The position numbers and the translations under genes were made by a program. Source: Smittium culicis (Eukaryota > Kickxellomycota > Harpellomycetes > Harpellales > Legeriomycetaceae). From it: a stretch of 16,061 bases of DNA. The DNA is taken from assembly GCA_001970855.1 (NCBI GenBank), contig LSSN01000022.1:1-16061 (forward strand), read 5' to 3'. The notes under the pieces are model-generated. The model was not told where the DNA came from, ran no database searches, and was given only the letters and a program-made list of their open reading frames with translations. Position 1 is the stretch's first letter. Each line of letters opens with the position of its first letter. Positions 6,952-15,893 of this stretch are shown here, piece by piece.

Positions 6952-8361
6952 ATGTCGAGTAAATATCAATGGCTTATTAATAGCTGCACGGAGACGGATC
7001 AATTTGGTGGCACTTGGACTTTAGTATCATTTAATCTGTTCACTTTCTTGTTTTTTTTGTCAATCACGATTGTCGCTGGACCTATAGCCTACCGGTTTTG
7101 CGCCTCTGCTTTCAATTGGGAGCGCCATTACATATCCCTAGTCGGCTATTTGAATCTCTCTTACCAGAATCTCATCCTCGGATACGTTCTATTCACTCTA
7201 GGCAACTACGCGCATACTTTTAATTACATCACAGTTATTTTCTATTTTTTAGGCTTGTTTGGATACAGCTTTTTAGTCGAATTACCTTTCTTAAAAGTCT
7301 CTTTGCCAACCTGGAGAACTTGGTCTATTTCTGCTTGGGCTGTTCATTTAGCTGGCCTCTCTTTAATCATGTTAGCTGCCGGATATTTCGTTTACCTGGC
7401 TTCAGCTGATGGATATGCCGCAATGTATATAATTTCTTTCATCATCGCTTCCGGATTTATTTGGTTTCCAATTATTATTTGCAAATTCAACTCGTACATC
7501 ATCAACAAATATCCTCAAGGTTTGCCGATTTCAAGACTCCCAAAAGCTTTAGTTCTTAAAGTATCTTCCTTTAAAAATAAAAGCTTCAATAGAATTCCTC
7601 AAAAAAACTCCTCAACAAGGCAAAGGTCCTCTATCAGTTCCTGTAATTCTGCAGATGATGAAAGTAAAGATGTATACCCTCTTGCAGGAAAAAATGTCTC
7701 AAATAGTAATCAAAATAAACATTCTTTTGGTAAAAATCAGGACGCCATTTTAACTACCCCTAGCCTTAATCGCCACAGTTCTAATACAGAAAAACCATCT
7801 ACAAGCAATAACAAAAATCCTCAAATCAATAATACTAATAACGAAAATATTAATGCTCCCCAAATTTCCAGCTTAAACTCTTCAAACACACCTAAAAACC
7901 GACCTTCAAGCCCCGTTTACCTCTTAGAAATGTCGAGCATGGGCAACTTTAATGCAAAAGATTTGCATTCTGATTTATTAAAAAAAGAAATAATTACCCC
8001 AGGATTTTTTGAACAAGACCACGACAGCTTAAATTCATCGCGCTTAACTGCTACTCATCCTTCGGTATCGATGAACCTTCTTTTTAGAGAAGCACTATCA
8101 CAAACTCCTACTGAAGATACAAGGCCTATTTATTTAGGTTTATCTTCTGCAAACCCCGGAGGCAGAATCAAATACAGGGTTCATCTACACCACTGGCAAA
8201 TCTTTTATATCTTGGCCTTCTTCACCCGTTTCCCAAACACTATATCCAGAATAGCTGCCGGTTTAGTTCTCGGTATCTACACGCAGGGCGCTACAGCGTA
8301 TGGCCATGACCACCTTCTAATTAACCAAACCTCGCCTTCTGTTCATCACCAAAGCACATAA
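6952..8361 (+). CDS. Multi-pass membrane protein with HLHHW motif, function unknown
   Basis: The protein has 469 residues and no introns. Five hydrophobic segments lie near residues 22-47, 66-88, 91-113, 124-150 and 156-178. Residues 180-405 form a long hydrophilic loop rich in Ser and Asn, probably cytosolic and disordered. The C-terminus resumes membrane character with HLHHWQIFYILAFFTRF (411-427), GLVLGIYTQG (437-446) and AYGHD (449-453). I recall similar HHW and G-x-AYG-D blocks in uncharacterised fungal membrane proteins, but no named family or function. The clustered histidines (411, 413, 414, 452, 454) could bind a metal or haem, which is speculative. The start has A at -3 and is preceded by a TATA-like box. 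The gene runs toward the ABC transporter gene, with 375 bp between their stop codons. Confidence 0.85.
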   Translation: MSSKYQWLINSCTETDQFGGTWTLVSFNLFTFLFFLSITIVAGPIAYRFCASAFNWERHYISLVGYLNLSYQNLILGYVLFTLGNYAHTFNYITVIFYFLGLFGYSFLVELPFLKVSLPTWRTWSISAWAVHLAGLSLIMLAAGYFVYLASADGYAAMYIISFIIASGFIWFPIIICKFNSYIINKYPQGLPISRLPKALVLKVSSFKNKSFNRIPQKNSSTRQRSSISSCNSADDESKDVYPLAGKNVSNSNQNKHSFGKNQDAILTTPSLNRHSSNTEKPSTSNNKNPQINNTNNENINAPQISSLNSSNTPKNRPSSPVYLLEMSSMGNFNAKDLHSDLLKKEIITPGFFEQDHDSLNSSRLTATHPSVSMNLLFREALSQTPTEDTRPIYLGLSSANPGGRIKYRVHLHHWQIFYILAFFTRFPNTISRIAAGLVLGIYTQGATAYGHDHLLINQTSPSVHHQST

Positions 8362-8617
8362 CAATTCCAACACACACAGCTTCCTCATTAACACATAAAG
8401 AACTAATGCTTTTCCTATCCTGATTTTCAATCATAACTCCATTAGACCAAAATCTTAATCTCACCCAACTCATTTTTATTTACTCCCGCTCTCATTGATT
8501 TATGTATAATTCAGCTTCATATAACCTCAATTTCCAAAAAAATTTCATTCTACCTTTTTATCATATTTGTTGTATATTATATTGTTAAAATCCAATTAAA
8601 AATAACTTATCACGTTT

Positions 8618-8627
8618 AATAAATAAA
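8618..8627 (+). terminator. Polyadenylation signal candidates of gene 2
   Basis: Two overlapping AATAAA hexamers (8618-8623 and 8622-8627) lie about 257 bases after the gene 2 stop codon. The sequence between is gene-free and AT-rich. This fits a eukaryotic 3' end but is not proof of use. Confidence 0.45.
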
Positions 8628-8646
8628 TCTAATGATATTTAAGAAG

Positions 8647-8668
8647 TTTATTTTTTTAAATTTTTATT
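8647..8668 (-). terminator. Polyadenylation signal candidates of the ABC gene
   Basis: Read on the minus strand, AATAAA occurs at 8668-8663 and 8652-8647, about 69-90 bases past the ABC stop codon. The plus-strand signals of gene 2 lie only 20 bases further on, so the two transcripts may end almost tail to tail or overlap slightly. Confidence 0.45.
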
Positions 8669-8736
8669 ATTATAAAAGATTAACTATAAAGGAATATATA
8701 CACAATGTATAAAAATAATTCAAAAGGCATAGCTGT

Positions 8737-11700
8737 TTAAAGATTTTGCAACTCTACAAGTTTACTATAAACTCTATCAAGTTTAATAAGGTCATCATGT
8801 TTACCTTGCTCAACAATAATTCCTTTATCAAGTACGTATATCCAGTCAGCTGTTTTGACAGTAGACATTCTATGCGACACAACTATCGTTGTTCTGCCGT
8901 GCGATGCTGAATCCAGCGACTGCTCAACGATCTTTTCGCTCGTGTAGTCCAACGCTGACGTTGCTTCGTCAAGTAACAAAATTTTAGGATCTTTGATGAT
9001 TGCGCGTGCTATCGCCACCCTCTGTTTTTGTCCTCCAGATAACTTATCCCCATTGGATCCAACAATCGTATCATAACCGTCAGGTAAGTCCAGAATGACT
9101 TGATGTATATGTGCCTTTTTCGATGCTTCTTCGATTTCAAATTGAGTGGCATTAGGTTTTCCATATCTAATATTATCGCTTATTGAAACGTTGAAAAGAC
9201 ATGGTTCTTGGCTAACTATGGCCATTGCTTCACGAAGTTCTATATCATCCCATCTACGCACATCTAAATTATCAACTTCTAATGAACCACTCGTTACTTG
9301 GTATAGCTTAAGGATCAGGCTAACGATTGTTGATTTCCCTGAACCAGAGTTACCAACAATTGCTACCCTTTGTCCTGGTTTAGCTTTAAACGTGCATTTT
9401 TTAAGAATTTGAATGTTTGGTCTATTAGAGTAATGGAACTCAAGTTCAGTTCCACTAACTAGTCCGTTTCGACTTTGAGCATGTGTCAAATCTAAATCCT
9501 TCTTATCAGTTACAGAAAGAATCTCTACTATATTTGAAGATGCAGTAAGTGCTTTCGGCATAAATGGAAGGAACTGCGTCAATCTGCCTATTGCAACAGA
9601 CGATAAAGTTATAGCATAAAGGGAATTCAACATTTCTTCAGGCGTCATAAATCCTTTGGAAATGAAAGTTGCACCGGCGTAAAACATTAATATGTAATTA
9701 AGAAATAGCGAGCTCTGAGAAAAGCCATAAGAAATGCTACTAATTAAATAGCTTCGAAGTAAAGATTTGACCATTTTTTGGTTCGAGTTTTTCAAAATAT
9801 TTAAAAAGTGCGACTCGATCGAGAACGACGCGACAGTTCGGATATTTTGTAAAGATTCAGATAGTACATTTTGTAGTTTATCAGTATCTGCTTTATTAAA
9901 ATCGGTAACACCAGCTAAAAACTTAGCCTGTCTACTCTCGCTAAACATCATAACAGGAAGAATAGCTAATGCAACAAGAGCTAGCCTCCAGCCTTTTATG
10001 AACCCGATAATTAGACCAGTGATCACAGAGGAAAACGAGGCTAAAATAGTAGGCAAAGTGTCAGACCCAAAACTATAAATATCATTTGGATCATTGGAAA
10101 TCATTGCAGATAAAGATCCTGTTCCATTTTCCTTACGGTCAAAAAATTCCGGGTTGCGGTGAATAATCGAATCAAATAGGTCAAATCGAAGTCTTTTCGA
10201 GAGCTTTTGGAACACAATATTGAAAAAGAAAGTTTTTATAGTAACAGATATGAAAACCATAATAGCGACCAGGAACATAAGCAAAGCATAAAAATTGGAG
10301 TTTTTCTTTTGTTTTTCATAGTCAGCTTCACCCAAAACAAAGATCATTTTAGAAAAGGCGATAGAGAACAATGGGAATAAACATCCATCAATTAAAGCTC
10401 CAATCGAGCCCATTAGTAAGCATAAAAATGAAACGTTTTTTGACATAATTAAACGAATAAATGAGCGAATGCCTGACAATTTGCGAGAAAGATATGGCGA
10501 TGTATCGGTAGAAATGTTGATATTTTCAGTAGAATCGCTTTTATCAAGATCATGAATAATGTTAGACTTTTCTTCTTTAGTAGAAATTTGTTCGGGAGAG
10601 CTTTGATCAAAAGTGGTTTTTTGGGAATTGACAAGCGAGCTATACACGGAGTTCAAGTTCAAAAGATCTTGGTGATTGCCACTTTCAATGACTTTTCCGT
10701 GAGCAACCACGTAAATGGTATCAGAGTCTTTAATAGTGGATAAACGGTGAGCCACAGTTACAACAGTGCAGTTTTGAGAGAAATTATCAATTGCGTCTTG
10801 AACTAATTTTTCAGATTCAGAGTCTAATGCAGATGTCGCTTCATCTAACAAAAGAATTTTAGGTTTTCTAATCATTGCACGGGCAATAGAAATGCGTTGT
10901 TTTTGGCCGCCAGATAGTTGAACGCCTTTTTCACCGACAATAGTATTGTATTTATCAGGTAGGGTAGAAATGAATTGGTGTATATTTGCGTCAATGCAAA
11001 CTTTTTCAACATCAGATAAAGAGGGGATATGATTACCTAGACTTTTATACCCGAATAAAATGTTTTCGAGTATTGAAGCGTTAAATAAGATGGGTTCTTG
11101 GTTTACGACACCAATAACATTTCGAAGGCTGGTGATGTCGTAATTCTGTATTTCAACGTCGTCAATTAAAATGGAGCCAGAAGTGGGGTTATAGAAACGT
11201 TGTATTAGTTTAATAGCAGTGGACTTCCCTGAGCCGGAGCTGCCGACAAGAGCGATCTTTTGCCCTGGGGAGGCATGTATACTTAATTTTGAGAGCGAGA
11301 GTGAGTCTGGTCTCGATGGGTAGCTAAAGGAAACATCCAAGAAATCGATTTTACCAGTAATGGATGATGCATCGATGCCATTGGAAGGTTCAAGGGGGTT
11401 AATATTGCTTTTAGTGTCAATAATGGCATATAACTTGCTAGCAGAAGATCTTGCTAGAGTGATTGCAGTTATGCTAGGGGTTATTGCAGACAATGAAAAT
11501 CCGCTAACAGTGAGAGCAAAGAAAGAGATGAGGACGTCGAAGGGGGTTGAGTGGCCAGATCTGACGAGTAGGGCGCCATACCAAAGGGCAATAGCATATG
11601 AGGAAAAAACCAAAAAGAATAGTAAACCCATTCCAATAGTTAAAGATTTAATTTTTAAAATATCATTTTTTTGGGCTTTTTTGTTGGAGTTATCGAATCT

Positions 11701-12558
11701 AGAGAGTTCAATGTTATGAGAGTTGAATGAGATGACGGTTTTAATGAGGGAAATGGATTCAGAGGCGATAGAGGAGGATTTTGAGTAGTTATCTTGGGCT
11801 TGCGAGCTATATTTACCTATATATTTTCCCATGATGGAACCAACTATACTTGAGAGGGGGAGGACGGATAAAGAGACTAAGGTCATCCTGTAGTTGAAAT
11901 ACATGGCGAGGATTATTTCGCTGAGAAAAGTGGAAACAAATTGGAGGATATAGCCAAATTTGACACCAGTTCCGTCTTGTAGGGCATTAATATCAGATGA
12001 TAATTTAGAGGATAAATCGGAAGAATCGTTTTTATCGTAGAAGGTCATATCTTGAGATATGAGAGATTTGTAGTATTTTTCTTTTGTTCGAATAGATAGC
12101 TTCAATGATACATAGGAGAAAATGACATTTTGTGAGTATGAGACGATAAATAAGGCTATGCCGATAATTAGGAATATGAGACTATAGTGCTTTGCTTTTG
12201 AAACTAGAGTACCCTTTGCGTTTGCTTCGCCATTTTGTATCACGGAGTCTGTATATTCAACAAAAAGGACAGTAAATCTCGAAAAAAAATAGGTTACAAC
12301 GGCTTGTATGGAGCCCGAGATTACAGATAATGATAAACCTATCACCAACAAAAACTTTTCACCGGGAGAACAGAAACGAAACAGTTTAGGAATAGAAACA
12401 GAATGGGGAGGTTTCGTAGAGGAGAGGGAGGTATTGGGAATAGAAGAATCAACATTAATAGAAGAGGGGCGTTGGTTTATTGACTCTTTAAGTTGGGTGA
12501 CAGAAGAAGAGTCATTTTCGGACTGACCTCTAATGGAATCTTTACTGGAAGCAACCAT
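8737..12558 (-). CDS. Full-size ABCB-type multidrug exporter (P-glycoprotein/MDR family)
   Basis: An ATP-driven membrane exporter of 1273 residues, the usual length for full ABCB transporters, with order TMD-NBD-TMD-NBD and no introns. TMD1 spans about 66-366 and TMD2 about 708-1000. NBD1 has the A-loop Tyr413, Walker A GSSGSGKST (439-447), Q-loop Gln487, LSGGQ (548-552), Walker B ILLLDE (568-573) and H-loop His604. NBD2 has Tyr1043, GNSGSGKST (1069-1077), Gln1117, LSGGQ (1173-1177), ILLLDE (1193-1198) and His1229. Both catalytic glutamates (573, 1198) are present, so neither site looks degenerate, unlike some fungal ABC proteins. The Ser-rich N-terminal tail (1-60) and charged linker (about 645-700) may be regulatory. 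The start is set by an in-frame TAA directly upstream. By family it probably exports hydrophobic compounds; a Ste6-like peptide exporter is possible. It is most likely located in the plasma membrane. Confidence 0.96.
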   Translation of the reverse strand: MVASSKDSIRGQSENDSSSVTQLKESINQRPSSINVDSSIPNTSLSSTKPPHSVSIPKLFRFCSPGEKFLLVIGLSLSVISGSIQAVVTYFFSRFTVLFVEYTDSVIQNGEANAKGTLVSKAKHYSLIFLIIGIALFIVSYSQNVIFSYVSLKLSIRTKEKYYKSLISQDMTFYDKNDSSDLSSKLSSDINALQDGTGVKFGYILQFVSTFLSEIILAMYFNYRMTLVSLSVLPLSSIVGSIMGKYIGKYSSQAQDNYSKSSSIASESISLIKTVISFNSHNIELSRFDNSNKKAQKNDILKIKSLTIGMGLLFFLVFSSYAIALWYGALLVRSGHSTPFDVLISFFALTVSGFSLSAITPSITAITLARSSASKLYAIIDTKSNINPLEPSNGIDASSITGKIDFLDVSFSYPSRPDSLSLSKLSIHASPGQKIALVGSSGSGKSTAIKLIQRFYNPTSGSILIDDVEIQNYDITSLRNVIGVVNQEPILFNASILENILFGYKSLGNHIPSLSDVEKVCIDANIHQFISTLPDKYNTIVGEKGVQLSGGQKQRISIARAMIRKPKILLLDEATSALDSESEKLVQDAIDNFSQNCTVVTVAHRLSTIKDSDTIYVVAHGKVIESGNHQDLLNLNSVYSSLVNSQKTTFDQSSPEQISTKEEKSNIIHDLDKSDSTENINISTDTSPYLSRKLSGIRSFIRLIMSKNVSFLCLLMGSIGALIDGCLFPLFSIAFSKMIFVLGEADYEKQKKNSNFYALLMFLVAIMVFISVTIKTFFFNIVFQKLSKRLRFDLFDSIIHRNPEFFDRKENGTGSLSAMISNDPNDIYSFGSDTLPTILASFSSVITGLIIGFIKGWRLALVALAILPVMMFSESRQAKFLAGVTDFNKADTDKLQNVLSESLQNIRTVASFSIESHFLNILKNSNQKMVKSLLRSYLISSISYGFSQSSLFLNYILMFYAGATFISKGFMTPEEMLNSLYAITLSSVAIGRLTQFLPFMPKALTASSNIVEILSVTDKKDLDLTHAQSRNGLVSGTELEFHYSNRPNIQILKKCTFKAKPGQRVAIVGNSGSGKSTIVSLILKLYQVTSGSLEVDNLDVRRWDDIELREAMAIVSQEPCLFNVSISDNIRYGKPNATQFEIEEASKKAHIHQVILDLPDGYDTIVGSNGDKLSGGQKQRVAIARAIIKDPKILLLDEATSALDYTSEKIVEQSLDSASHGRTTIVVSHRMSTVKTADWIYVLDKGIIVEQGKHDDLIKLDRVYSKLVELQNL

Positions 12559-12760
12559 TTAGTGGCAAGGGTGGGATAGTTACAGAGACTGATACTGAGA
12601 TAGAGGTAGGAAGTAAATTAGCAGTAGCAATTGAGTGAAGCTTGGTCAAGCTATTTACAGTTGATGGAAAATAGTGAGGGTGGAGAAGAGGATGGGAGTA
12701 GAGGTAGCGGGGAAAAAAGGGAATGGGCGTCAATGGTTGTAAGATCGTCTGTTGTGAGAG
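12559..12760 (-). promoter_or_regulatory. CT-rich, ATG-free leader of the ABC gene
   Basis: On the minus strand, the roughly 200 bases before the start codon contain no ATG and are strongly C/T-rich. This supports initiation at 12558 by scanning. The pattern matches the leader of gene 1. A short open frame here on the same strand starts only at TTG and is not counted as a gene. Confidence 0.45.
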
Positions 12761-12774
12761 GGATAAGATGCAGC

Positions 12775-12786
12775 TTTTATATAAAA
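12775..12786 (-). promoter_or_regulatory. Candidate TATA box of the ABC gene
   Basis: TTTTATATAAAA (self-complementary) lies about 220 bases upstream of the ABC start codon. It would place transcription start near 12750 and give the ATG-free leader described. It could also serve the plus strand, but no plus-strand gene follows. Confidence 0.5.
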
Positions 12787-12858
12787 CATAACCTTAATGT
12801 TTTTGTTTTTAATTTTTGAAGGGTTAAATGGGTCGAATTGATCAGGGCATGTAATAGG

Positions 12859-12873
12859 CCATATTTTTTATGG
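12859..12873. repeat. Short inverted repeat upstream of the ABC gene
   Basis: CCATA and TATGG are separated by five T residues. The spacing suits a small hairpin or a dimer-binding site about 75 bases upstream of the TATA candidate. The evidence is only the symmetry. Confidence 0.3.
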
Positions 12874-13271
12874 ACATACCAATCCTGCGGCCAAAATAAG
12901 ACAAATAATTATAAGTTAATACTTTTTTTTTTATTATTACAAAATTTTATTCAAAATTATTAGTTTAAAGCTTTTCTTTTTCAAAAACTGGTGCGGATTT
13001 GAAGAATGCCTTTATTCCACAGCTATGTTACATATTAGATTCGCCCATTTCCTTCCCCGTATGAATTTAACAAACATCCTATTCGCCTAATCGTAATTGT
13101 TTGATCCGTCTAATGCTTATTATTAGCAGATTATTATTCAGATTGTATATTTGCAATTTTTTTTTCCGCCAATAGATACAGCGTTTAGTTGAGAGCGAAA
13201 AATATGCCTTAGTTGACCAATAAAACTGCGGAATTTCATCTATTATGTGCTGCGCTTATTTATTATCTGCC

Positions 13272-13480
13272 CAGAATAGCCTCTATATACGCGCCTATTT
13301 TTACACTTGCTGAAAAAGTCTACATTCACAATCATTTCCAAGCTCATTAAAAAGACTGCGGATGTGCGAATGAGCCTGCGGATGTGTGTATGAGACTGCG
13401 GATGTGTGTGTGCGGCTGCGCAACTGTGTATGAGCTTGCATATTTGCGCGACCAAAGTTGATCCATTTCAGAATAGCCTC
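13272..13480. repeat. 12-bp direct repeats bracketing the second minisatellite
   Basis: CAGAATAGCCTC occurs at 13272-13283 and again at 13469-13480, 197 bp apart and in the same orientation. The GC-richer 20-bp array lies between them. They could be a duplicated target site around an insertion or a remnant of a larger tandem duplication. Confidence 0.65.
13356..13453. repeat. 20-bp GC-richer minisatellite, 4 to 5 diverged copies
   Basis: Units start at 13356, 13376, 13396 and 13416, each opening CTGCG, for example CTGCGGATGTGTGTATGAGA. A fifth, worn unit starts TTGCA at 13436. TG and CG alternation makes it prone to Z-DNA. A short minus-strand open frame through it is His/Arg-rich only because of the repeat and has no ATG-supported context, so it is not called. 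Confidence 0.9.
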
Positions 13481-13877
13481 GTAATAACCAGCCCGTTTTT
13501 TTTCTTATTGCTATACTTTTTAATTCAAGTTATTTGATATTATTTACTGGGTTGATTAGCTCGCTAATAAGCTCTTTTCTAAGGGTATGAAATAATAATC
13601 TGGATAAACCGCTTCACATATAATAGTGAATCCTCATAGGTATAAACGAAATGGATTTACAAACAACCATCCACTCTATTCAGAATCCAACCCTGATTTT
13701 ATACATTTCAGGATCAGTTGACTTTTTCTGATATACCAAAACTAGCCTAATTAATGACAAATAGATACATTAATAATAAATAGCTCGGCTTTATTTGCAT
13801 AGGAGAAGAATGATATTAACAAAAAAAAATTTTTAATTAATTGTGCAAATTATGATTTACAATAAAGTTTAATAGAC

Positions 13878-14128
13878 ATGGTCCCAGAAAGAGTTAATCC
13901 ATTAAGCAGCGATACGCTCTACCCCAACGACTGAAAAAAAGCATGACTCAAAACTCGCTTTATTCAACACATTTAGCTTCCAAACTCATCACCACTCAAA
14001 GCGAGCTTATCCTTAGCATCGTAAGTTCTATAGAGAAACATAAAACTAAGAAAAATATACTTAACGATGTTCAAATAATTAAAGCTGCAAATTACATCAC
14101 CGTTTCGATGTTTGACTTTTCTAATTAG
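13878..14128 (+). pseudogene. Possible coding relic, unidentified
   Basis: An ATG at 13878 opens 18 codons (MVPERVNPLSSDTLYPND) to a stop. A second frame from an ATG at 13943 runs 61 codons to 14128, ending in SMFDFSN. The two frames are offset, so if they belonged to one gene a frameshift separates them. The composition looks more protein-like than the surrounding DNA, but I cannot name a family. A transposon protein remnant is the likeliest source; chance is also possible. Confidence 0.25.
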
Positions 14129-14460
14129 TAAATATAATTGTTAAGGCTGGAATTTTAGTTTGCTTTTATTTAATATAAAGAGCGAGTAGGTTAAGCAAAA
14201 AACTAATGACTATTGAAATGACTAATATGAAAACAAATAAGTAGGTAAGAAAAATATTAAACGACTTATTTTTCCATCGGATGGGAAAGCAAGAAGCTTA
14301 AAGTATCTTTATGAAATATAAAAGTTATCTTTAATGTAATCGTAAGACTTTTTTTATTTTTATTTTTACGGATTTTTTATTTATACAAAAATAAAAAGTA
14401 TCAAAAACTAATTAGAAAATTAGAAAAAAAGTATAAAAATTTATAAAAAATTTATAAAAA
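14129..14460. other. AT-rich spacer with a weak inverted repeat
   Basis: No gene is recognised. A-rich and T-rich runs at 14347-14361 and 14387-14400 are roughly inverted copies (ACTTTTT with ATTTTT against AAAAATAAAAAGT). They lead into the A-rich flank of the dispersed repeat at 14467. Confidence 0.4.
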
Positions 14461-14466
14461 AATTTC

Positions 14467-14530
14467 ACCTGACTCACCTTCGCCGCTCTAGCGACTCTGT
14501 ACCCACTGATCATTGGCTCAAAGTTTAACT
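14467..14530 (-). repeat. Dispersed SINE-like repeat, third copy
   Basis: Shares CGCCGCTCT, ACTC, TAC, ACTG, CATTGG and TCAA in order with 6511-6570, and its right half also with 5742-5778. On the minus strand it contains TGATCAGTGGGTACAGAG, which resembles a tRNA D-arm. An A/T-rich flank sits on the same side as in the 6.5-kb copy. About 400 bp of AT-rich DNA without a recognised gene follow it, up to the gag relic. Confidence 0.5.
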
Positions 14531-15051
14531 GTAAGAAGATGGAGCTTATGGCGCAGGATTTATTGTGGTCATTGTTAGGCACAATGGTCACTGTAAAGCA
14601 GTTGGATAAAGATCTAGATTAGCGAATCAAAACGCAAGCTCTTTGTAGAAAGCGACCAGTCAAATTGATTTTTTCAACCTTTTGCCTTTATAAAAAGACT
14701 CCATTTATAAATTAACTAAAAATATATTATCATACTAGGTAATAAAAAGTGTATAAACAATAAGTTTCTTCCTTGGAAAAAAATAAACTAATGGTGACGC
14801 GTATGTTTTTAAGCCTATGAATTTGTATCTTAAGTATCGTAAATAAACGCAACAGTAAATGAAATTAGTGGAATAATTACAAAATAAAAGAAGACATCAA
14901 GAAAAATTCATAAAGGGGACTATGAAATATTTTTACAGGAAATTTTTTATATTATTCACTTTTAATCAATAAAAACGTTTTAAAACATATTTCATTTCTA
15001 TTGAGAAAAAGAGTATCATGTAACTATGAAACAAAATTATTATTATTCTAA

Positions 15052-15860
15052 AATGGCCTTTCAGCCGGAATTATTACCACATAAGTTTAATGTTAACCCC
15101 AGTGACCTCATAAAGACGGAGTTGTGGACTATCTAGTTAAATATGGCGGTCGAGTTTTCTAAAATGAATGAGAGCGACTCACTTGATCTATTAAAACTAT
15201 GTCTTAACGATGAAGATGAAACTTTACAGAATGTAATCGAGTCGGAAGAGACTTTCAGCGAATGAAAACTTGAAAATTGAATCAAAGCATTGGATGCTAA
15301 ATTTTGTGATTAAAAAAACTCAGAAATGGAATAAATTCCTACTTATTAAAATGGCTAGGAAAAATAATGAGTCCTTGGAAGACTTCAATAAACGCTTTAT
15401 ACGTATCCTTAAAACTATAGAACCTGATATGAACACCTATATATTGGTAAAAAAGGCCTACATCGATATCATGAAGACCATCGATGAAAATTCATAGTGG
15501 CAGTTCGAACAAAGGAAAAAGAACAGGAACATTAATTCGCTAATGGAAGAGAATGAAAGAATGATGGTTATCAAACTTCAAGGGATAGAATCCGCAGTTT
15601 TAGAAACTCAATCGGCAATTTCCGTTGTAGTTGCTGGCACGAAGGACTCTACTGATTGTCAAAATATTCAAAGTGATTCGGTAGTTAGTGAACCCGTCCA
15701 AGCAATGGAAAAGTTGGTACTTTATCTAAAAATAATAACAATAGAAAAGAAAAAAACCCATATACCTGTTATTCTAGTGGGAAAAAAGAGCATGCCAGAA
15801 GATATTGCCTAAATAATTCTAAGCCTGAAAAATTTTCTAAAGTACAGCAGGTGTTAGGCA
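15052..15860 (+). pseudogene. Decayed LTR-retrotransposon gag gene
   Basis: Gag packages the RNA of retrotransposons. A frame from about 15237 reads through 15812 with one in-frame TAG at 15495-15497; ESLEDFNKRFIRIL within it (residue run near 15370-15410) resembles the Retrotrans_gag core. A shift to another frame near 15700 then gives CYSSGKKEHARRYC (15767-15808), a zinc knuckle of C-x2-C-x4-H-x4-C form whose second Cys is Ser. Two short N-terminal pieces lie in other frames (15052-15135 and 15143-15265). At least one stop, one or more frameshifts and the lost Cys show the copy is dead. No pol, LTR or primer-binding site is recognised before the window ends. Whether it is Ty3- or Ty1-type cannot be decided. 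Confidence 0.7.
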
Positions 15861-15893
15861 CGAAGGGACGAGTAAAGACAGGGCTAAGGTTGG

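Noticed and set aside
9146..12526. Several plus-strand frames of 60-120 codons inside the ABC gene
   Set aside because: They are antisense shadows of a gene with complete and ordered ABC motifs on the minus strand.
13243..13455. 70-codon minus-strand frame rich in His and Arg
   Set aside because: It is produced by the 20-bp GC-richer minisatellite, with no ATG-supported start and no family resemblance.
14276..14292. Fifth MITE end (GGATGGGAAAG)
   Set aside because: Only about 11 bases match the copy 4 end. The neighbouring bases, TTAA flank and subterminal motif are absent.
14521..14610. Short frame DGAYGAGFIVVIVRHNGHCK, possible enzyme fragment
   Set aside because: It is about 25 codons long with no start and no motif I can tie to a family. 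It was too short to call.
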